A stretch of 64,000 nt of DNA, taken from the NCBI GenBank assembly GCA_910577175.1, contig CAJTLU010000001.1, forward strand, positions 186,001 to 250,000, in the 5' to 3' direction. The DNA is from an uncultured Lachnospiraceae bacterium. Lineage in GTDB: Bacteria; Bacillota; Clostridia; Lachnospirales; Lachnospiraceae. Shown piece by piece: positions 59,377 to 64,000 of this stretch. The translations under genes and the position numbers were made by a program. The notes beneath the pieces were generated by a model, which ran no database searches, was not told the origin of the DNA, and saw only the letters and a list, made by a program, of their open reading frames with translations. Each line of letters begins with the position of its first letter. Positions within the stretch are counted from its first letter, which is position 1.

Positions 59377-61469
59377 TGGGTGCTGTGTTATTTCTTACAG
59401 TTTCGGTTGTGTTCGGTTATGCGGTGTGTGAGACGCTGTTTCCGGGACTGAAGAGGGCGGGAGAAAAGACGTTTGACGGGCGGGAAATTTCCCTGTCCTC
59501 CTATTTTCTGCGGGTGCCTGCCTGGGTGCTTGCCGGACTGATTCCGCTTACCTGGGCGGCTTATCTTACTGCTTATGTGCTGAAAGTATACGGCGGGAAG
59601 GACTATCCGCTTCTTTTGGCGGACATTCTTGTCATGTCTGCGGCGGCTGTTGTATCCGCAGTGCTTCTTTTCTTTTTGTACCGGAAGAGAAAGCAGGAGG
59701 GAAGTCACCTTGGAAGCAGGAACCGGCTGACCGTCGGTGAGTGGGTCTTTCTGGCACTGCTTCTCCTTCTCATTGTGCAGATGATGTTTCTGACGTTTTT
59801 TGTATCCAAAGGAGAGCTTTACGTCGGGCTTTCTGTGTTCAGCGATTTTGCGCCGCATATGGGAATGATACGGTCATTTTCCTATGGGAACAATTTTCCT
59901 ACAACGTATTCACATTTTGCGGGAGAGGATATCCGGTATCATTTTCTGTTCCAGTTTCTGGCAGGCAATCTGGAGTTTTTAGGAATGCGTCTGGATTTTG
60001 CGTTTAATCTTCCGAGTATTTTCGGTCTGCTTGCCTCTTGTATGCTGTTGTATGCGTTGGCGGTGAAGCTTTCGGGAAAGCGCGCAGTCGGGTATCTGAC
60101 GACGCTGTTTTTCTTGTTCCGCAGCTCGCCGAGCTTTTTCCGGTTTCTTGCGGAGCTGCCGAAGGGGCAGATTATCGAGCGATTGAAGACGCAGGCGGAG
60201 TTTATTTCCTATACGCAGAATGAGGGCTGGGGGCTTTGGAACCTGAATGTATACTGCAACCAGAGGCATTTTGCGTTTGCTATTGCGGTAATGCTTCTGG
60301 CGCTTCACTATTTTATGCCGTATGTCTATGCGATGGCGGAAAAGCTTAGCAAGGTGCGGGAGGAGCTTTCGGGCGGGAAGCATTCTGTGCCGGGCAGGCT
60401 GGTATCCTACGGTAAGACATTGTTTTTTTCCAAAGGTGCCTTCGGGGTAAAGCGTCCTGTCGTTTCGCTGTTTCTCGGTCTTTTGCTCGGAGGACTTGCC
60501 TTTTTTAACGGCTCTGTCCTGACGGCGGCCTGTGCCATGCTCTTTTTCATGGCGGCAGTTTCGGACCGGCGGCTGGACTATCTGATTACCGCAGGGACGG
60601 CGCTGGTTCTTTCGCTGGCGGAGTCGGCGCTGTTTGTGGACGGCGCTGCAGTTTCCCCGTCGTACTTTTTCGGTTTTCTGGCAGAAAACAAGACGCTGTT
60701 CGGTGCTGTGGACTATATGTGGCAGCTGTGGGGCGTTCTGCTTTTGTTTGTCGCAGGCTATCTTTTGTTCGGCCGCGGCGTAAGGCGGTATCTGGTGTTT
60801 GTGTTTTCGGTGCCGCTTATTATGGCGTTTACCCTGTCCTTAACGGTAGATGTCACGGTAAATCATAAGTTTGTGATGCTATCGGAGATGCTGCTTTCCC
60901 TGTTCCCGGCAATGGTGCTGGCCAAGCTTTGGGAAAGGCGCTGCGCGTTTATGGAGCACCGCCTTCTAGGAAGGCGTTTTACGGCGGCAGTGCTGGTCGT
61001 GCTTCTGACGATAACAGGCTTTTTTGAGTATGTGATTGTGCTGCGAAGGAACCAGCCGCAGAATAATCTGGTCTATCAGATGGATGACCCGCTGACCTTG
61101 TGGGTGAAGGAAAACGCAGACTCAGACGATATTATTCTTTCTTCCTGGTATCACCTGCACCGCGTCGTGCTCGGCGGCGGCATGCTTTATTTCGGCTGGC
61201 CGTATTATGCATGGTCGGCAGGGTATGATACTCCTTACAGGGAGCAGCAGGTTGCCCGGATGTTTGAGGCAGAGACGGTACAGGAACTGGACGGACTTAT
61301 AAAAGAAAATGAAATCCGTTACATTATCGTGGATAATGATGCCAGAAGCAATAACTCTTACGAGGTGCGTGAGGATGTGATTGCAGCTGCATACAGTGCG
61401 GTTTATACGGAAGGAGAGGGAGACTGGAAGCTGACGGTATATGATACCGAAAAGCCGGTTTCCCGGTAA
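59376..61469 (+). CDS. Multi-pass membrane glycosyltransferase-like protein (GT-C)
   Basis: 697 residues with about twelve hydrophobic segments. An extracytoplasmic loop after the third segment has a Asp-Phe-x-x-His pattern (SDFAPHMGMIRSF), the acidic motif found in GT-C enzymes, and a second loop HFAGEDIRYHFLFQF. Such enzymes use polyprenyl-linked sugars, consistent with the GtrB-like gene overlapping by one base. The C-terminal soluble part (SSWYHLHRVVLGGG, then YIIVDNDARS) lies outside. The exact acceptor is unknown. Confidence 0.75.
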   Translation: MGAVLFLTVSVVFGYAVCETLFPGLKRAGEKTFDGREISLSSYFLRVPAWVLAGLIPLTWAAYLTAYVLKVYGGKDYPLLLADILVMSAAAVVSAVLLFFLYRKRKQEGSHLGSRNRLTVGEWVFLALLLLLIVQMMFLTFFVSKGELYVGLSVFSDFAPHMGMIRSFSYGNNFPTTYSHFAGEDIRYHFLFQFLAGNLEFLGMRLDFAFNLPSIFGLLASCMLLYALAVKLSGKRAVGYLTTLFFLFRSSPSFFRFLAELPKGQIIERLKTQAEFISYTQNEGWGLWNLNVYCNQRHFAFAIAVMLLALHYFMPYVYAMAEKLSKVREELSGGKHSVPGRLVSYGKTLFFSKGAFGVKRPVVSLFLGLLLGGLAFFNGSVLTAACAMLFFMAAVSDRRLDYLITAGTALVLSLAESALFVDGAAVSPSYFFGFLAENKTLFGAVDYMWQLWGVLLLFVAGYLLFGRGVRRYLVFVFSVPLIMAFTLSLTVDVTVNHKFVMLSEMLLSLFPAMVLAKLWERRCAFMEHRLLGRRFTAAVLVVLLTITGFFEYVIVLRRNQPQNNLVYQMDDPLTLWVKENADSDDIILSSWYHLHRVVLGGGMLYFGWPYYAWSAGYDTPYREQQVARMFEAETVQELDGLIKENEIRYIIVDNDARSNNSYEVREDVIAAAYSAVYTEGEGDWKLTVYDTEKPVSR

Positions 61470-61508
61470 CATGTGCAGGAAATTATTTCGGAAGCGAAAG
61501 GAGAAGCT

Positions 61509-62618
61509 ATGAAATTTGATTATGTAGTAGTAGGAGCCGGACTTGCCGGACTGACGGTGGCAGAGCGCATTGCAGAGGAACTGGAAAAGACGGTGCTTGT
61601 AATTGAGAAACGCGGGCACATCGGCGGGAATGTGTATGATTCCTATAATGAGGACGGTGTGCTGATTCATAATTACGGACCTCATATTTTCCATACCAAC
61701 GATAAGGGTGTGTACGACTATTTAAGCCGGTTTACCAAGTGGAACGACTTCTGGCACCGGGTATTGACGTATGTGGATGGAAATCTGATTCCGATGCCGA
61801 TTACGGTGGAGACGGTAAACAAGCTTTATAACCTGAACTTAAGCACGTTTGAGGTAGAAGAGTTCTTTCAGAAGTATGCAGAAGATATTCCGGAGATAAA
61901 AACGAGCCGCGATGTCGTGCTGAGCAAGGTTGGCGAGGAGATTTACCGGAAGTTTTTTGAGAACTATACAAAAAAGCAGTGGGGGCTTGACCCGGCGGAG
62001 ATTGACACTTCGGTAATTTCGCGGATTCCGGTCCGGACAAACCGTGATACCAGATATTTTGCGGACAAGTACCAGGGAATGCCGCGGCACGGTTATACGA
62101 AGATGTGCGAGAATATGGTGAAGAATCCGAGGATTAAGATTCTTTTAAATACCGATTACAAAGAAATCATCGGAGAGCTTGCATATGAGGCGCTAATTTA
62201 CACTGGTCCGACGGATTACTTCTATGATTATAAATACGGGAAAATGGCTTATAGAAGTCTGCGTTTTGAGTTTGAGACCTTTGACTGCGACTCGTATCAG
62301 GAGGCGCCGGTTGTAAACTACCCGAATGATTACGATTTCACGAGAATTACGGAGTTTAAGAAGCTGACCTGGCAGAAGCATGATAAGACCACCATTTTAA
62401 AGGAGTTCCCGACCTCGGAGGGAGAGCCGTATTATCCGTTCCCGACTGCGGAGTACAAGGAGCAGTTTGCAAAGTACCGTGCCGAGATGGAGAAGGAAAC
62501 AAACGTATTTTTCCTTGGCAGGCTGGCGGAGTACCGCTATTACAATATGGACGCTGTGGTGCGGAGCGCGCTGAACCTGTTTGAGGAAAAAATTGCAAAG
62601 CAGAGAACAAAGGAGTGA
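61509..62618 (+). CDS. glf: UDP-galactopyranose mutase
   Basis: 369 residues from the ATG after GGAGAAGCT; the frame from 61473 has no ribosome site. FAD enzyme that interconverts UDP-galactopyranose and UDP-galactofuranose. The FAD-binding fingerprint VVGAGLAGLTVAERIAEE opens the protein, then HIGGNVYD and NYGPHIFHTND. The catalytic region carries KKQWGLDP and the end FFLGRLAEYRYYNMD. It provides galactofuranose for surface polymers, fitting the surrounding transferase genes. Confidence 0.97.
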   Translation: MKFDYVVVGAGLAGLTVAERIAEELEKTVLVIEKRGHIGGNVYDSYNEDGVLIHNYGPHIFHTNDKGVYDYLSRFTKWNDFWHRVLTYVDGNLIPMPITVETVNKLYNLNLSTFEVEEFFQKYAEDIPEIKTSRDVVLSKVGEEIYRKFFENYTKKQWGLDPAEIDTSVISRIPVRTNRDTRYFADKYQGMPRHGYTKMCENMVKNPRIKILLNTDYKEIIGELAYEALIYTGPTDYFYDYKYGKMAYRSLRFEFETFDCDSYQEAPVVNYPNDYDFTRITEFKKLTWQKHDKTTILKEFPTSEGEPYYPFPTAEYKEQFAKYRAEMEKETNVFFLGRLAEYRYYNMDAVVRSALNLFEEKIAKQRTKE

Positions 62619-62622
62619 GCAG

Positions 62623-63354
62623 ATGGATAAGTTATATATTGTAATTCCTGCCTACAATGAGCAGGAGACGATACAGAGTGTGATTGACGACTGGCATCCG
62701 GTTGCCGTAAGCTGCGGCGAGGATTCCCGTCTGGTGATTATTGATGACGGGAGCAAGGACAATACCTATTCCATTTTAAAGGAGGCGGAAAAGAGTCATC
62801 CGCAGCTGATTGCGCTGACAAAGCCGAACGGCGGGCATGGCGCGACGTTGTTGTACGGGTATGATTATGCCCTTTCGCAGGGAGCAGAGTATGTGTTCCA
62901 GACGGATTCCGACGGGCAGACGAAGGCGGAGGAGTTTGAGCAGTTCTGGAAGCTGCGGTACAACTACGCAATGGTAATCGGACACCGGAACAAGCGGGAA
63001 GACGGCATTTCCAGAGTGTTTGTGACAAAGACGTTAAAGCTTGTCTGTTTCTTGTTCTTCCAGGTTAAGCTGACGGATGCCAATACGCCGTTCCGTTTGA
63101 TGAAGGCAGTCGAGCTAAAAAAGGTGCTGCCGCTGATTCCAAAGGATTATAATCTGTCGAATGTGGTGATTTCCGTAATTTTTGCCAAGAAGAAGCTTCC
63201 GGTTAAGTATATCCCGATTACGTTCCGACCGAGACAGGGCGGCGTCAATTCCATCAATATGAAGCGTATCTTTAAAATTGGAAAACAGGCGGTTGGAGAC
63301 TTTATTAAAATCAATAAGGTTGTGAACCAGGCATGTGAAAAAGAGAGAAAGTAG
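62623..63354 (+). CDS. Glycosyltransferase family 2
   Basis: 243 residues from the ATG after AAAGGAGTGAGCAG. GT-A fold with YIVIPAYNEQETIQ, DDGSKDNTY, DSDGQT (D-x-D) and the closing RPRQGGVNSINMKRIF. No membrane helix is clear beyond a short hydrophobic stretch, so it may act on the cytoplasmic side. Positioned between glf and a DUF2298-like gene in the surface-glycan set. The donor is unknown; UDP-galactofuranose is possible. Confidence 0.9.
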   Translation: MDKLYIVIPAYNEQETIQSVIDDWHPVAVSCGEDSRLVIIDDGSKDNTYSILKEAEKSHPQLIALTKPNGGHGATLLYGYDYALSQGAEYVFQTDSDGQTKAEEFEQFWKLRYNYAMVIGHRNKREDGISRVFVTKTLKLVCFLFFQVKLTDANTPFRLMKAVELKKVLPLIPKDYNLSNVVISVIFAKKKLPVKYIPITFRPRQGGVNSINMKRIFKIGKQAVGDFIKINKVVNQACEKERK

Positions 63355-63403
63355 ACAGCGTCCGGAGTACGGAAAGAATTTATAAGAGAGTGTGAAGAAG
63401 CAT

Positions 63404-64000
63404 ATGAATAAGAAGAAAATAAGTTTAGCGATACCTTTCGGGTGTCTTGCGGTGATAGTACTGTTTCTTGGCTGGTCAGTTGCAAAGGATTATCTGAAGC
63501 CGGACGATTTTGCACCCTTTTTCCGCTGGTTCCTGACCGTGTTTTTTGTCGGAATCAGTTTTTATCCGCTGGCGGCATGCCTGTTCCGGAAGTTTTCGGA
63601 CAAGGGATATTTTTTCGGGAAGGTGCTTGGAATTGTTATCAGCGGCTGGCTTGTCTGGGTGTTGTCCTCTATCCACCTTGTAAAGTTTACCGCAGTAAGC
63701 TGTTATGTGATACTGGGGCTTTGCGCGGTGGTAAATTACGGCCTTGCAGTATATTTGTGCAAGAAGAAAAAAATCAGGCTCTGTGAGTTTTTCGGACTTA
63801 CGGACGGTTCTGCCGTACTGGCAAAAGCGCTTTGGTATGAGGCAGCTTTCTTTATACTGTTTGCCGTGCTGACCTATTTAAAATGCTTTAATCCGGAAGC
63901 AAACGGAACGGAGCGCTTTATGGACTACGGGTTTATGACCAGTATGATGAAGTCCTCCTATATGCCGCCAGAGGATTTCTGGTTTTCCGGGACTTCTTTA
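63404..64000 (+). CDS. DUF2298-like membrane protein (N-terminal part)
   Basis: The frame is open to the window end, 199 codons so far. ATG at 63404; its ribosome site (GAAGAAG) is weak. At least five membrane helices, then ERFMDYGFMTSMMKSSYMPPEDF with WFSGTS, the beginning of a block which in DUF2298 proteins (also called YYY membrane proteins) reads on to NYYYFG. These are large GT-C-like proteins predicted to transfer sugars. The block's start supports the name but the YYY part is beyond the window. Confidence 0.75.
   Translation, partial: MNKKKISLAIPFGCLAVIVLFLGWSVAKDYLKPDDFAPFFRWFLTVFFVGISFYPLAACLFRKFSDKGYFFGKVLGIVISGWLVWVLSSIHLVKFTAVSCYVILGLCAVVNYGLAVYLCKKKKIRLCEFFGLTDGSAVLAKALWYEAAFFILFAVLTYLKCFNPEANGTERFMDYGFMTSMMKSSYMPPEDFWFSGTSL

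Overview
The window is a 64-kb piece of a low-to-mid-GC Firmicutes chromosome, most likely a clostridial gut bacterium of the Lachnospiraceae type. The basis is the gene set: type III glutamine synthetase, RelA with an RXKD motif, HemZ, an L28 protein with Cys pairs, YloU/FakA-RecG order, a GerW/YtfJ-type sporulation protein with its DUF2953 partner, a YtrA-type GntR regulator, strong AGGAGG ribosome binding sites and TTGACA-17-TATAAT promoters. I saw no rRNA, tRNA, CRISPR array or phage. Almost every gene is on the + strand.

Layout. 1-1.8 kb: end of a sugar ABC transporter (two permeases) plus an unusual membrane protein with an RND-adaptor-like domain. 2-6.8 kb: MATE pump, M18 aminopeptidase, dUTPase, PurA. 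7-9.9 kb: a cluster of secreted or membrane-anchored orphan proteins, two of which share an EPSNP-containing module. 10-17.7 kb: housekeeping run apt-relA-MBL hydrolase-hemZ-HD-GYP-aspS. 17.8-22.8 kb: two ABC exporters with N-terminal extensions and zinc ribbons flanking a DUF1854 protein. 23-28 kb: cold-shock protein, unknown membrane protein, xpt, and a heterodimeric ABC exporter with one degenerate ATP site. 28-34.5 kb: YesL-like protein, glycogen branching enzyme with a long charged tail, MscS channel, type III glutamine synthetase. 34.7-35.8 kb: DUF4097-like envelope protein and a PspC protein.

35.8-37.6 kb is an accessory scar: a 43-bp hairpin whose mismatches are almost all G-U wobbles if read as minus-strand RNA, a CPBP protease gene in AT-rich DNA, the first 21 codons of an acetyltransferase, and a degenerate serine-recombinase tail. 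The argS promoter follows directly. 37.7-43.3 kb: argS, two AAA-type ATPases and an SH3b-TM-Tudor-like protein. 43.5-46 kb: DUF378 (minus strand), YtrA-type repressor with its own operator, and its ABC transporter. 46-51.3 kb: CorA, a rhomboid/derlin-like protein with a C-terminal zinc ribbon, two unknowns, DUF2953, GerW/YtfJ, L28. A 45-codon minus-strand membrane protein with a perfect sigma-K-like promoter sits at 51.45-51.64 kb. 51.7-56.5 kb: YloU, FakA, a small membrane protein, RecG. 56.5-56.7 kb is a long imperfect palindrome that is one of three related intergenic repeats in the window. 56.8-64 kb: a SpoVK/CbbX-type AAA ATPase, then a surface-glycan set (two GT2 enzymes, a GT-C-like membrane protein, UDP-galactopyranose mutase, a truncated DUF2298-like membrane protein).

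In most genes the start was moved downstream of the longest open frame because an AGGAGG-like site precedes an internal ATG. Family names come from recognised motifs, not from database searches.
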